Part shown: positions 1 to 8,391 of the stretch, piece after piece | Layout: the number at the start of each line of letters is the position of its first letter | Numbering within the stretch: position 1 is the stretch's first letter | DNA from: Paenibacillus rhizosphaerae | Lineage (GTDB): Bacteria > Bacillota > Bacilli > Paenibacillales > Paenibacillaceae | NCBI RefSeq assembly: GCF_014192015.1 | Contig: NZ_JACHXJ010000002.1 | Coordinates: 1,116,001-1,180,000, forward strand | Direction of reading: 5' to 3' | DNA: 64,000 bases | Notes under the pieces: model-generated | What the model saw: only the letters and a program-made list of their open reading frames with translations | What the model was told of the DNA's origin: nothing | The model's database searches: none | Translations under genes and position numbers: made by a program

Positions 1-2
1 TT

Positions 3-806
3 CTAATCGTTGGCAGTACGGGGAAAACAGGGCGTCGGGTATCGGAGAAGCTGCTGCAAAAGGGAATACCGGTCCGTTCCGGCTCGCGTTCCGCTGAGCT
101 GCCCTTTGATTGGAACGATTCGTCCACATGGGAGCCGGTACTGCAAGGGACGAGGGCAGCGTATATTACCTATTATCCGGATTTGGCCGTTCCGGGTGCT
201 GCTCAAGCGATCGGTTCGTTCGCGAGATTGGCCGTAGAAACCGGTGTGCGCCGGTTGGTTCTTTTGTCCGGCAGAGGTGAGGAGGAAGCTCAGCGGAGTG
301 AACTTGCAATGCAGCATTCCGGCGCGGACTGGACGATTCTCCGCTGCAGCTGGTTTTGCCAGAATTTCAGCGAGAGCTTCCTGTATGACATGGTAAAAGC
401 GGGAGTGGTAGCACTGCCGGCAGGAAGCGTGAGAGAACCGTTCATTGATGCTGACGATATTGCAGATGCAGCCGTCTCGGCTTTGACCGATGACCGGCAT
501 ATCGGACAGCGGTATGAATTGACGGGTCCGCAGGCGGTAACTTTTGCGGAAGCTACGTCCTTGATCGCGAAAGCCTGTCAGCGGAATATTCGGTATCTCG
601 AGCTTACTTTCGAACAATTCCTATCCATGCTTGCACAACAACAAGTAGCTGGTGAGTATGTCACGCTGCTGTCCTATTTGTTTTCCACCGTGCTGGATGG
701 CCGAAACGAGATTCCGGCAGATGGCGTGGAGCAATTATTAGGAAGGAAGCCAAGGGATTTCTTCAACTATGCACAGCTGGCGGCCAGAGCCGGAGCTTGG
801 AATTAA
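3..806 (+). CDS. NmrA-like NAD(P)-binding reductase, 5' end cut off
   Basis: The frame is open from the first complete codon of the window, so the gene starts upstream; 267 residues are visible. They begin with a Rossmann strand and the dinucleotide loop GSTGKTG, the NmrA / atypical SDR fingerprint, and lack the YxxxK pair of classical SDRs. The middle has the family features 'LRCSWFCQNF' and 'FIDADDIADAA'. Such proteins act on quinones or as redox-sensing NAD(P)H binders in the cytosol. The next gene starts 48 bp downstream behind a strong ribosome binding site, and the two probably share a transcript. Family is clear; substrate is unknown. Confidence 0.88.
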   Translation, partial: LIVGSTGKTGRRVSEKLLQKGIPVRSGSRSAELPFDWNDSSTWEPVLQGTRAAYITYYPDLAVPGAAQAIGSFARLAVETGVRRLVLLSGRGEEEAQRSELAMQHSGADWTILRCSWFCQNFSESFLYDMVKAGVVALPAGSVREPFIDADDIADAAVSALTDDRHIGQRYELTGPQAVTFAEATSLIAKACQRNIRYLELTFEQFLSMLAQQQVAGEYVTLLSYLFSTVLDGRNEIPADGVEQLLGRKPRDFFNYAQLAARAGAWN

Positions 807-854
807 AACAATCGTTTAACATAGCGGTCCATCAAATCCTAGGAGGACATATCT

Positions 855-1337
855 GTGGTGAATTTTCTATATTATCTGACCTTTGCGTCTACGTTAGGAT
901 CCGGATTGCTGGCCGGCGTATTTTTCACATTTTCGGCATTCGTGATGACGTCGCTTTCCCGCCTTCCTGCGGATCAGAGCATATCTGCCATGCAGTCGAT
1001 CAATTCGACGATACTGCAATCGTTATTTATGCTGGTCTTTATGGGGACCACCATTCTAAGCGTCGTTTTGGGAGTTGCTTCGTTCTTTAAATCAGGCACC
1101 CATAGCGCGGCCTATGTAATCATTGGCAGCTTGTTTATTTTTATCGGAGTGTTTCTGGTAACGGCCGTCTTTAATGTGCCGCTTAATAATTCTTTAGCCG
1201 CTGTGAGCCCGGGGGCTGCCGAGGGACCGCAAGTATGGAGCGAGTATATAGCCGGCTGGGTACCCTGGAATCATGTAAGGACGATCTCCTCCATCGCGGC
1301 ACTGATTTCCTTTATGATCGCTATTCGTAAATGGTGA
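855..1337 (+). CDS. DUF1772 (anthrone oxygenase-like) membrane protein
   Basis: A 160-residue protein with four predicted membrane helices (about 5-27, 53-75, 85-108 and 137-157). A short polar loop with 'FNVPLNNSL' lies before the last helix, and this N-x-P-x-N pattern is typical of DUF1772. Some members act as anthrone oxygenases in polyketide pathways; most bacterial ones have no assigned role. The start is a GTG at 855, just after AGGAGG at 841-846. It lies 48 bp after the NmrA-like gene, and the pairing is compatible with a small redox operon, which is inference. Confidence 0.8.
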   Translation: MVNFLYYLTFASTLGSGLLAGVFFTFSAFVMTSLSRLPADQSISAMQSINSTILQSLFMLVFMGTTILSVVLGVASFFKSGTHSAAYVIIGSLFIFIGVFLVTAVFNVPLNNSLAAVSPGAAEGPQVWSEYIAGWVPWNHVRTISSIAALISFMIAIRKW

Positions 1338-1382
1338 ACCTGTTAAGGGTAAAAAGACAGATCATTCAGTTTGGCGAACAAA

Positions 1383-1411
1383 TTGCATAAATGCCTCAAT
1401 TCATGTATAAT
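1383..1411 (+). promoter_or_regulatory. Candidate sigma-A promoter ahead of the antiporter leader
   Basis: TTGCAT (1383-1388) and TATAAT (1406-1411) are separated by 17 bp, with TG directly before the -10. Transcription would begin near 1418, about 165 nt before the antiporter start, and would run straight through the twin hairpins at 1442-1506. Confidence 0.5.
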
Positions 1412-1441
1412 ATAAGAAATTCATACATCGGAACACCGGAG

Positions 1442-1506
1442 GAGCCTGTCACGACAGGCTCTTTCTGCGTTCTTATAGGAGAGCCCTGTCGTTGACGGGC
1501 TCTTTT
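1442..1506 (+). terminator. Tandem twin terminator-like hairpins
   Basis: Two similar hairpins stand 19 bp apart. The first (1442-1461) pairs GAGCCTGT with ACAGGCTC over a CACG loop and is followed by TTTC. The second (1481-1502) pairs GAGCCC with GGGCTC and GTC with GAC and is followed by TTTTTG. They could be back-to-back terminators of the upstream genes or an attenuator in the antiporter leader, since a good promoter lies just upstream at 1383-1411. Confidence 0.6.
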
Positions 1507-1581
1507 TGTGCCTTTTTCCGGATATGGATGGCTGAATTCACGGCTGGTCACAATATATTCATACTCGAAGGAGGCACTTAA

Positions 1582-2757
1582 ATGTTGGAAATTATGCTAT
1601 ACCTGGCTATTATTTTGCTCGCTACTAAGCTGCTTGGCGATTTATTCGTCAGGATCGGTCAGCCTGCCGTTCTGGGAAAGCTCCTGGCAGGTATTCTTGT
1701 CGGCCCCGCTGTGCTTGGCTGGATTCATCCGAATGAATTTATATCCATTTTCTCTGAAATCGGCGTACTGCTGCTGATGTTTATGGCCGGTCTGGAAACC
1801 GATTTGGATCAGCTGCGAAAAAATTGGAAGTCGGCGTTTGCTGTAGCGGTTGGAGGGATTATCCTTCCGTTTGTCGGCGGTTATGGTGCAGCTTCCTTCT
1901 TCGGCCTCAGCAATAACGAGGGACTCTTTTTAGGATTGCTGCTGTGTGCCACCTCCGTTAGTATTTCCGTTCAAACCCTGAAAGAGATGGATCGGCTGAA
2001 CACAAAGGAAGGCACAACGATCCTGGGCGCAGCGGTTGTGGATGATGTCATCGTCGTTGTCATGCTGGCTATTATGATGAGCTTGCTTGGTACCGGACAC
2101 GACATATCCCTTGGCCTGCTTATCGGCAAAAAGCTGCTGTTCTTTGTCGTCGCCATCGTTGTCGGTTGGCTGGCCGTGCCTTGGTTTCTGAAGCTTTTTG
2201 CGCCGCTGCGGGTTACCGAGTCCGTCATCAGCGGAGCGCTTATCGTATGCTTTGCCTTATCGTATTTTGCCGATCTTATGGGTGTAGCCGCCATTATTGG
2301 CGCTTTTGCGGCGGGCATTGCCATTTCCCAGACTCCCTTCAAGCACGATGTGGAGGATCGTCTGGAGCCGGTGGCCTATTCCATCTTCGTTCCGGTGTTT
2401 TTTGTCAGCATTGGTCTCAACATTACGTTTGAAGGTGTTGCTAATCAACTGCTGTTCATGGGCGTCATTACGGTCGTGGCCATTCTGACCAAGCTGCTTG
2501 GCGGCGGGCTGGGTGCCAAGCTCACCGGATTTAACGGACGCTCATCGCTGGCGATCGGGGCCGGCATGATATCGCGCGGGGAGGTAGCCCTCATTATCGC
2601 GGCAGCGGGTCTGGAGTCCGGATTGCTGATGCAGAAATATTTCACATCCGTAGTCATTGTCGTGGTGTTGACGACACTCATCACACCGCCGTTGTTGAAG
2701 ATGTTATTTTCGGGTAGGGAGGACGCTGGAGATAAACTTCAAAGAAGGGAAAAGTAA
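1582..2757 (+). CDS. Cation:proton antiporter, CPA2 family
   Basis: A 391-residue membrane protein with about 12 hydrophobic segments. The N-terminal 'GQPAVLGKLLAGILVGP' and 'MFMAGLETD' are typical of KefB/NapA-like CPA2 exchangers. The ion-binding Asp pair is present at 154-155 in 'AVVDDVIVV', and 'GMISRGEVALI' lies near the C terminus. It would swap Na+ or K+ for protons across the cytoplasmic membrane. It lacks the cytosolic TrkA-N/RCK domain of full KefB proteins, so direct nucleotide or c-di-AMP gating is unlikely. The start follows AAGGAGG. It is alone on its transcript, behind the twin hairpins. Confidence 0.92.
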   Translation: MLEIMLYLAIILLATKLLGDLFVRIGQPAVLGKLLAGILVGPAVLGWIHPNEFISIFSEIGVLLLMFMAGLETDLDQLRKNWKSAFAVAVGGIILPFVGGYGAASFFGLSNNEGLFLGLLLCATSVSISVQTLKEMDRLNTKEGTTILGAAVVDDVIVVVMLAIMMSLLGTGHDISLGLLIGKKLLFFVVAIVVGWLAVPWFLKLFAPLRVTESVISGALIVCFALSYFADLMGVAAIIGAFAAGIAISQTPFKHDVEDRLEPVAYSIFVPVFFVSIGLNITFEGVANQLLFMGVITVVAILTKLLGGGLGAKLTGFNGRSSLAIGAGMISRGEVALIIAAAGLESGLLMQKYFTSVVIVVVLTTLITPPLLKMLFSGREDAGDKLQRREK

Positions 2758-2933
2758 ATACCCGCCTCTGAATCCGTTGAACCGTTCGCCTTTCTTGACG
2801 ATCGAGTATGAACCCTGGCTATTACGGCGTTTAAGCAACGTAGATGAGACAGGGAACCTTTGGGAAGTGTTAAAATAGGGAAATGAGATATGTCGCATTT
2901 CGAAGACAGCGAATACGGAAAGGAGTATTGAAT

Positions 2934-4136
2934 ATGGCACGAGTTCTATTTATGAATTCGGGATCGGAAGGGCATATCAATCCGACGATTGGCGTTGTGC
3001 AGGAGCTGACCTCGCGTGGAGAAGAAGTGGTGTACTTTTGTATTGAAGCTTTTCGGGAGAGATTGGAGAAAGCGGGGGCGGACGTACGAACAATTGACGA
3101 TCAGAAATTCATCAAAGCCTTTATCTCCGGTGGAAGAAACTATTTGCTGGAAAGGGTCAACGGTCTCTTGCTGACGGCTGATGTCGTCATCCCCAGCGTT
3201 CTTGAACAGATCCAAGGAGAGCATTTTGACTACATCATCCACGACTCCATGTTCGGCTGCGGACGTTTGCTGGCTGATATGCTTAAACTTCCCGCCATCA
3301 GCTCATGCAGCACTTTTGCAGAGTCCAAACAGTCTTTCGACCATATGATGGAACAATCTTTCATCAGCGTCCCTGAAGACATCACTAAACCGATCAACGA
3401 TAAGTATCAAAGCCTGACGACAATGATCCAGCAAAAATATGGTGCAGAGATCCATTCTCCTTATGAGGCGTTTTGTAATCCTGCTCCGCTTACGATTGTC
3501 TATACAGCAAGGGAATTCCAACCGGATGGGGATACTTTTGACCCGTCGTATAAATTTGTTGGTCCATCCATCACTTCGCGATCCGTGGAAGAAGACTTTG
3601 ACCTTACTGCCATTCAGGGGAAAAACCCCATTTACATTTCGCTGGGCACCGTCATGAACCAAGCACCGGATTTCTATAAGCTTTGTTTACAGGCATTTGG
3701 AAATACGGATCACCCGGTCGTCATGTCGATCGGGAATAAAACTGCGCTATCCGATTTAGGAGACATTCCGGATCACTTCATCGTAAAAAGTTACGTTCCG
3801 CAAACGGAAGTGCTGCAGTACGCCCAGCTATTTATTACACATGGCGGGATGAACAGCGCCCATGAAGGTCTTTACTACGGGGTTCCGCTCATTGTTCTCC
3901 CGCTCAGCGCGGACCAGCCGGTCATCGCGGGACAAGTCGCCCGGATCGGTGCGGGCATTACGTTAGACATGCAGAGCTTGACGACCCATCAGCTGCGGGA
4001 AGCGGCGGATCTGGTATTAAGCCGTGCTTCTTTCAAGGAAGCCGCCGCAAGTATGGGTGAATCTTTGCGCAAATCTGGTGGTTATCCGCAAGCGGTAGAC
4101 GATATTTTCGAATTTAGGGATCAGCATTGGATCTAA
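2934..4136 (+). CDS. Macrolide-type UDP-glycosyltransferase (GT1, MGT family)
   Basis: A 400-residue GT-B glycosyltransferase. The N-terminal acceptor domain begins with 'FMNSGSEGHINPTIG'. The C-terminal donor domain has 'ISLGTVMN' and the sugar-nucleotide motif 'THGGMNSAHEG' near residue 302, followed by 'PLIVLPLSADQP'. The family includes YjiC/YojK/OleD enzymes that transfer glucose from UDP-glucose to macrolides, flavonoids and other small hydrophobic acceptors, often as self-protection. I chose ATG 2934 because AAAGGAG lies just before it and the GT-B core begins there; an in-frame ATG at 2883 would add 17 unlikely residues. The gene stands alone. The acceptor cannot be read from sequence. 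Confidence 0.9.
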   Translation: MARVLFMNSGSEGHINPTIGVVQELTSRGEEVVYFCIEAFRERLEKAGADVRTIDDQKFIKAFISGGRNYLLERVNGLLLTADVVIPSVLEQIQGEHFDYIIHDSMFGCGRLLADMLKLPAISSCSTFAESKQSFDHMMEQSFISVPEDITKPINDKYQSLTTMIQQKYGAEIHSPYEAFCNPAPLTIVYTAREFQPDGDTFDPSYKFVGPSITSRSVEEDFDLTAIQGKNPIYISLGTVMNQAPDFYKLCLQAFGNTDHPVVMSIGNKTALSDLGDIPDHFIVKSYVPQTEVLQYAQLFITHGGMNSAHEGLYYGVPLIVLPLSADQPVIAGQVARIGAGITLDMQSLTTHQLREAADLVLSRASFKEAAASMGESLRKSGGYPQAVDDIFEFRDQHWI

Positions 4137-4320
4137 AACCGGAACAACAGCGGCAAGATCATTCGGCAAGAGAAGATGAATCGGAATCGCAGATTTATTC
4201 GGATAATGACTTCCTCGGATTGGATTTGAACGTGGCATCTCTGGATCACAGACGCATAATCATTTTTCCATTGGATCAGGAATATATTGGCGTATCTAAT
4301 GTTCCGCAGGAGGTTGGACC

Positions 4321-5220
4321 ATGCCATTTCCCGTCTATCCTTACATCGGTAAGGAACAGCAGTGCACAGAAGTTCCGATCGTTTTTCCTCCACAGCACCA
4401 GAACCGGAGGCCAGGATATGAGTATGTGATGAATCCCCGGCCGATCTTCGATAATCCTGACTATATAGGAAATGGACGGCTGCAGAATAAGGTGGCGATT
4501 GTGACGGGAGGCGACAGCGGCATTGGCCGGGCCGTTGCAGTCGCATTTGCCAAACAGGGTGCGGATGTATTTATCCCTTATCTAAACGAGCATCAAGATG
4601 CGGCCGAAACCAAATATTACGTTCAGCAGCTGGGCCGCAGATGCGAAACGCTGGCAGTGGATTTAAGGGTAGAGGGGGCTTGCGTTAAGGCAGTGGAAGC
4701 TGCACTAGGAACTTTCGGTAAACTGGACATCCTTGTGAACAATCACGGCGTTCAATACCACCGGAACAGCATTTTGGACATCAGCCGGGATCAACTGCTG
4801 GACACGTTCCATACCAATATCATTTCTTTCTTTGAGATGATCCAAGCAGCTTTGCCTCATCTTCATCCGGGGAGCTCCATCATCAATACGACTTCGGACA
4901 CAGCATTTTCGGGCATGGCGAATATGATTGACTATACCGCGACGAAAGGCGCCATCGTTTCATTAACCCGGTCTCTGTCGTTGTCGCTGTCCAAGCAGCG
5001 TATTCGGGTGAATGCCGTAGCACCCGGTCCTACCTGGACACCATTGATTCCAACCGCATTTACTGCGGAAGAGACGACCACGTTCGGCACTGATACACCG
5101 ATGGGCAGGCCCGGGCAGCCGTTTGAACTGGCGCCGACCTATGTCCTGCTCGCGTCTGACGATGCATCTGCAATCTCGGGTCAAATCATGTTTGTGAACA
5201 TGGGGTCGGTTGTCACCTGA
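4321..5220 (+). CDS. Short-chain dehydrogenase/reductase, extended N terminus
   Basis: A 299-residue SDR of the YhdF/YdaD type, with about 50 residues before the Rossmann fold. The cofactor loop is TGGDSGIG (62-69). The usual NNAG motif reads NNHG. The catalytic residues are Ser in 'NTTSDT', Tyr205 and Lys209 in YTATK. 'VNAVAPGPTWTPLI' is typical of this subgroup, which in Bacillus includes stress-induced and spore-associated oxidoreductases with unknown substrates. The start follows GCAGGAGG. A strong bidirectional terminator follows at 5275. The 184 bp before the gene hold no convincing coding sequence. Confidence 0.92.
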   Translation: MPFPVYPYIGKEQQCTEVPIVFPPQHQNRRPGYEYVMNPRPIFDNPDYIGNGRLQNKVAIVTGGDSGIGRAVAVAFAKQGADVFIPYLNEHQDAAETKYYVQQLGRRCETLAVDLRVEGACVKAVEAALGTFGKLDILVNNHGVQYHRNSILDISRDQLLDTFHTNIISFFEMIQAALPHLHPGSSIINTTSDTAFSGMANMIDYTATKGAIVSLTRSLSLSLSKQRIRVNAVAPGPTWTPLIPTAFTAEETTTFGTDTPMGRPGQPFELAPTYVLLASDDASAISGQIMFVNMGSVVT

Positions 5221-5274
5221 TGGCTGAGGCAAGACTCCCATGAATCCGTTGCTGATGAAGCGGCAAATGCAGCA

Positions 5275-5306
5275 AAAGGTCCCGGAATTATTCCGGGGCC
5301 TTTGTT
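5275..5306. terminator. Bidirectional terminator between SDR and the phosphodiesterase operon
   Basis: AAAGG-T-CCCGGAA (5275-5287) pairs with TTCCGGG-G-CCTTT (5291-5303). A and T runs on both flanks suit termination of the convergent genes on either side; it overlaps the last codon of the minus-strand gene. Confidence 0.75.
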
Positions 5307-6067
5307 GTTTCCGTATGCAGATTTCCCTTGAGCCGGACCAAAGCATCGACGTTCCGCGTCGTTATGGAGGCGACTCCCATACGTGCGAATCGTTCCATCA
5401 GGGTCTCCTCATTCACGGTCCACACGAAAACCGGAAGCGAGCGGGCTGCAGCCTGTTCCAAGAGTTCCTCTTTGACCAGCTGGTACGGAACGTTGAGGCC
5501 GATGCAAGCCGCGGCGGCTGCATCCTCACAGGAGCGACGGACCGCATCCCTATAATCCTGGGTTAAAAAAAGATCCGTGTCGACATTCAGCAGCTTCCTA
5601 AACTCCGGATGCGTTTGCTGCACAAGCATGGCCCGGGCGGGTCCGCATCCCGACAGCAAGACTTGGTCCGCCATCTTGTATTGATGGACGAGCGCTGCGG
5701 CCGCTGCGACGCTGTCATCGGTTTTGAGATCCAGATTCGCCGAGATACCGGCAGCCCGGACTCTATCCAGCATCTCATCCAGCCTAGCGATGGTCATTGT
5801 ACCGGATTTCCCGGCGTAGTTTACGCTGAGCACCAGCTCCTGCAATTCTGCCATACTCATTTCCGAAATACGAATGAGCCTGCCGTCCTCCGCCGTCTGC
5901 CATTCATCGTCATGGGCAAGCACCGCGATACCGTCCCGGGTAACCCGGACATCTTCTTCAATGATGTCGGCGCCAAGCCGGATGCCGGTCTCGATCGAGA
6001 ACAACGTATTATCGAGCGTATCCATACAGCCGCTGTGAGCCGTAATCAGTGGAAATTGTGCTGTCAT
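5288..6067 (-). CDS. Glycerophosphodiester phosphodiesterase-family protein
   Basis: A 259-residue TIM-barrel protein of the GDPD family with no signal peptide, so cytosolic. The N terminus reads 'TAHSGCMDTLDNT', a variant of the usual HRG-x-N signature. 'GADIIEEDVRVTRDG' carries the metal-binding E-x-D pair, 'VLAHDDE' the catalytic His, and 'NLDLK' and 'WTVNEE' the later barrel strands. Family members cleave glycerophosphodiesters to glycerol-3-phosphate plus an alcohol. It is the last gene of a LacI-controlled ABC transporter operon. Its ATG lies 59 bp inside the preceding PHP gene, and no later start keeps the HSG strand, so the overlap looks real. The exact substrate is unknown. Confidence 0.88.
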   Translation of the reverse strand: MTAQFPLITAHSGCMDTLDNTLFSIETGIRLGADIIEEDVRVTRDGIAVLAHDDEWQTAEDGRLIRISEMSMAELQELVLSVNYAGKSGTMTIARLDEMLDRVRAAGISANLDLKTDDSVAAAAALVHQYKMADQVLLSGCGPARAMLVQQTHPEFRKLLNVDTDLFLTQDYRDAVRRSCEDAAAAACIGLNVPYQLVKEELLEQAAARSLPVFVWTVNEETLMERFARMGVASITTRNVDALVRLKGNLHTETTKAPE

Positions 6068-7082
6068 TGCGCGTTATCGCACCTCCCGGTTCATCAAAAA
6101 AAATGGGGTTGGTAAAAGCAATCATCGTGTGGATCCCGCGGATCGTTCCCCACAGCTCGGCACGCACCCACCGCAATCCTTTGCGCGCAAGCGTCAAATT
6201 GCAGCCCTTGCTATCTGCAGCATAGGGGAGTTCCGATACCATACCAAGATTGCTTTGAAAGCGCAAGGTATAGATTTGTTCGGGCAGCTCCCAATGCTCT
6301 TTCCGGGTTTCGAAATCGGCAGCTGCCTGCACTTCGATGGTGTGATCCGGTGTGGTCCCCTGCGGGATGGCATCCCCGATGCCGTAAAGTCTGTTGTCTA
6401 CTTTGATACCTAGATCGAGCCGCGGCCCCAGGGTAACGGAGGCTCTTCCTGCGGAAAGCGCGGCTACAGCCTTATCGGTGATCGAGCCTTTATGTTCCTC
6501 CATAAGCAGATAAGTGACGGACAGCGGTTCATCCGTCAGTTCCTGGCGGTGCCAATCCCGGCCGGAAGTTGCCGCGATTCGGAAGCCTTCGTTCAGCTTG
6601 TCGGTCCAGAGGCGAAATGCGCGGGCGTTGTTATTTTTCAGCGGAGCAAAGGTCGTGGACCACACTTCGATATAATCAAGATCATTCCAGTCACTAAGCT
6701 CGAATTCCCAATAACAGCCGGTGCACATGGGACTGCCGGGGCGAAAAGGGTGGGCCATGCCGGCGATACCGCCTTGATCGTGGACGCGGGTGAGTCCAGC
6801 GTGAATATCACCAGGACCTACCGGACGCCAATCAATATAGTCCTTCACGCCAAGCGTCACCATATGTCCGAAGAAGGTGGTCCATTCCATGCCCTGAATA
6901 ATGTGCATGCCCGTCTGCCGCTCAACCGACTCTTTATTCCATAAGCCGGACATCGTGTTGTGGTCCGTCAGGGCGATGCAGTCAAAACCAAGCGCTTTTG
7001 CGCCTGCGGCCAGTTCTTCCAGGCTCTGACTGCCGTCACTGTGGAAGGTATGGGTATGAAGCTCACAAGCCATCCAGTTCAT
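6009..7082 (-). CDS. PHP-domain metallohydrolase, CehA/McbA family
   Basis: A 357-residue polymerase-and-histidinol-phosphatase fold protein. Metal ligands are visible in order: HTHTFHSD (His9, His11, His14, Asp16), TDHN (Asp40, His41), Glu66, His73, His111 in 'AHPF' and 'GRDWH'. The CehA/McbA branch includes carbaryl hydrolases and many phosphoesterases that cut phosphodiester or ester bonds with two or three metal ions. It starts in a 4-bp ATGA overlap with the small upstream gene, which encodes the domain normally fused to this family's N terminus. It overlaps the GDPD gene by 59 bp. A joint role in hydrolysing an imported substrate is inference from the operon. Confidence 0.88.
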   Translation of the reverse strand: MNWMACELHTHTFHSDGSQSLEELAAGAKALGFDCIALTDHNTMSGLWNKESVERQTGMHIIQGMEWTTFFGHMVTLGVKDYIDWRPVGPGDIHAGLTRVHDQGGIAGMAHPFRPGSPMCTGCYWEFELSDWNDLDYIEVWSTTFAPLKNNNARAFRLWTDKLNEGFRIAATSGRDWHRQELTDEPLSVTYLLMEEHKGSITDKAVAALSAGRASVTLGPRLDLGIKVDNRLYGIGDAIPQGTTPDHTIEVQAAADFETRKEHWELPEQIYTLRFQSNLGMVSELPYAADSKGCNLTLARKGLRWVRAELWGTIRGIHTMIAFTNPIFFDEPGGAITRNDSTISTDYGSQRLYGYAR

Positions 7083-7549
7083 CCATGTTCCTCCTCATGC
7101 CAGATTTGCAGCGAGTAACGGCAATCGTCCGTCACGACGGCATGCAGGCTTAGGGTAACCGTCCACATGCCGGCCTGCAGCGTCCCTTTACTTAGTCCGG
7201 GAGACGATTCAAGCCCGGAAAGAAGCAGATGCTGCTCCGGATCATGGCGGTGGGCAGCCCCACGGTGACCGGTCGGATCGTCAACGGACAGCGTGATCAA
7301 ATTTTTGAGCGGAAGATAGGACTCCCAGTTGGACTTGGCCTGTTCCCTGAGTTCATCCTCGACATATCGATCAAGGCCCTGCTCAATCAGCGTTCTAGCC
7401 TTGACGCCATCCTGCAGGTTTTTTGGACTATAGGAAAAATCGATTTTCATGCGGCCCCCGGAATTTTCCAGAAAAAAACGGTAAGCGATATGCGTTTTGG
7501 AGCACTCTGGTGTGACAGCTCCCTGTACATTAATGAGTAAAGTATTCAT
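7079..7549 (-). CDS. Stand-alone N-terminal beta-sandwich domain of CehA/McbA-type hydrolases
   Basis: A 156-residue protein without signal peptide or membrane segment. The pattern 'FSYSP...LSVDDPTGHRG...SSPGLSKGTLQAGMWTV' and 'DCRYSLQIW' resembles, from memory, the beta-sandwich domain that precedes the PHP domain in full-length CehA/McbA proteins, with motifs like GFRG, SPGYxPGPLPPGTW and Y-x-V-x-V. Here it is a separate gene immediately upstream of the PHP gene, in a 4-bp overlap. I chose ATG 7549 because it forms an ATGA junction with the permease stop; a longer reading frame to 7612 would run into the permease gene. The likely job is a partner or lid for the PHP enzyme, which is inference. 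Confidence 0.72.
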   Translation of the reverse strand: MNTLLINVQGAVTPECSKTHIAYRFFLENSGGRMKIDFSYSPKNLQDGVKARTLIEQGLDRYVEDELREQAKSNWESYLPLKNLITLSVDDPTGHRGAAHRHDPEQHLLLSGLESSPGLSKGTLQAGMWTVTLSLHAVVTDDCRYSLQIWHEEEHG

Positions 7550-8391
7550 GATGAACGCACGCTTTCTTCTTTGATCATGGAGCGGATATAGAAATATCCG
7601 ACAAAAGAGCAAAGCAGGAAGGTGAAGAAAGCTGTGGCCGCTGCCAATTGACGGTCCTGAAACACGCTGAAAATTTGCTCCATGGACACGCCCAGCATCT
7701 GCGGCGCATTGGGTCCAATCAGGAAGGGGGCGGTGAAGGAACCGATCACACCCATAAATACGAAGGTGAGAGCGACGAGCAGCGTCTTAAACGTCAGCGG
7801 CAGAATAAGCCGGAAAAAAATTCTCAGGCGTCCGGCACCTACATCCTTCGCGCTTTCAATGACGGCATCAGGGACGCCCGACAAGGCCGAACCCAGCAGC
7901 ATCGTCGTAAACGGAATATTAAACCAAAGATTCGCGAGGATAATGCCCTTCATGTCAAATATAATCCTTGGAAAGCTGTCCGTACCCAGATGATACAAAA
8001 TCCTTGCCATCCATCCATGGTTGCCGAGAAGCTGAATCAGGCCGTACGTCGCAATGACCGAGGGGATGAAGATCGGTATCATGTAGGTGCGCCGGATCCA
8101 TCGTACCGCGAAGCCGTTGTTGAACCGCATGTACACAGCCAGCGAATAGCTGATAAGCAACACCAGGATGGAGGAAACAATGGTAATTTCCAAGGTGAAA
8201 ATAATGTTGGAGCGCATCAATTTGTCCGTGAACAAATAGGCGTAATTGGATAAATCATACCCGCCGTTCTCATTCTTCAAGCTTTCCCGAAGCGAACTAA
8301 TGATCGGGATGACGACAATCAGCACCAGCACGAGAAAGGAAGGAAGGACCATGGAAATGCCCAGGATCCCTCTTTTTATGGATTTGCTCAT
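7546..8391 (-). CDS. ABC transporter permease (spermidine/2-AEP/iron-type)
   Basis: A 281-residue inner-membrane permease with six predicted helices. The EAA loop 'ESAKDVGAGRLRIFFRLILP' contacts the ATPase. It resembles PotB/FbpB/PhnU-type permeases of the CUT1-like class that import polyamines, iron or aminoethylphosphonate. Its start overlaps the binding-protein stop by 4 bp and its stop overlaps the next gene by 4 bp, so it is translationally coupled on both sides. Together with the permease at 10665-11489 it would form the heterodimeric channel. Confidence 0.92.
   Translation of the reverse strand: MSKSIKRGILGISMVLPSFLVLVLIVVIPIISSLRESLKNENGGYDLSNYAYLFTDKLMRSNIIFTLEITIVSSILVLLISYSLAVYMRFNNGFAVRWIRRTYMIPIFIPSVIATYGLIQLLGNHGWMARILYHLGTDSFPRIIFDMKGIILANLWFNIPFTTMLLGSALSGVPDAVIESAKDVGAGRLRIFFRLILPLTFKTLLVALTFVFMGVIGSFTAPFLIGPNAPQMLGVSMEQIFSVFQDRQLAAATAFFTFLLCSFVGYFYIRSMIKEESVRSS

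Noticed and set aside
1442..1502. Guanidine-II riboswitch
   Set aside because: Two hairpins are right for that class, but the loops are CACG and GTT and not the required ACGR in both.
4127..4429. 100-codon plus-strand reading frame between the glycosyltransferase and the SDR
   Set aside because: It overlaps both neighbours, has no ribosome site and low-complexity charged composition; the SDR starts inside it with a strong ribosome site.
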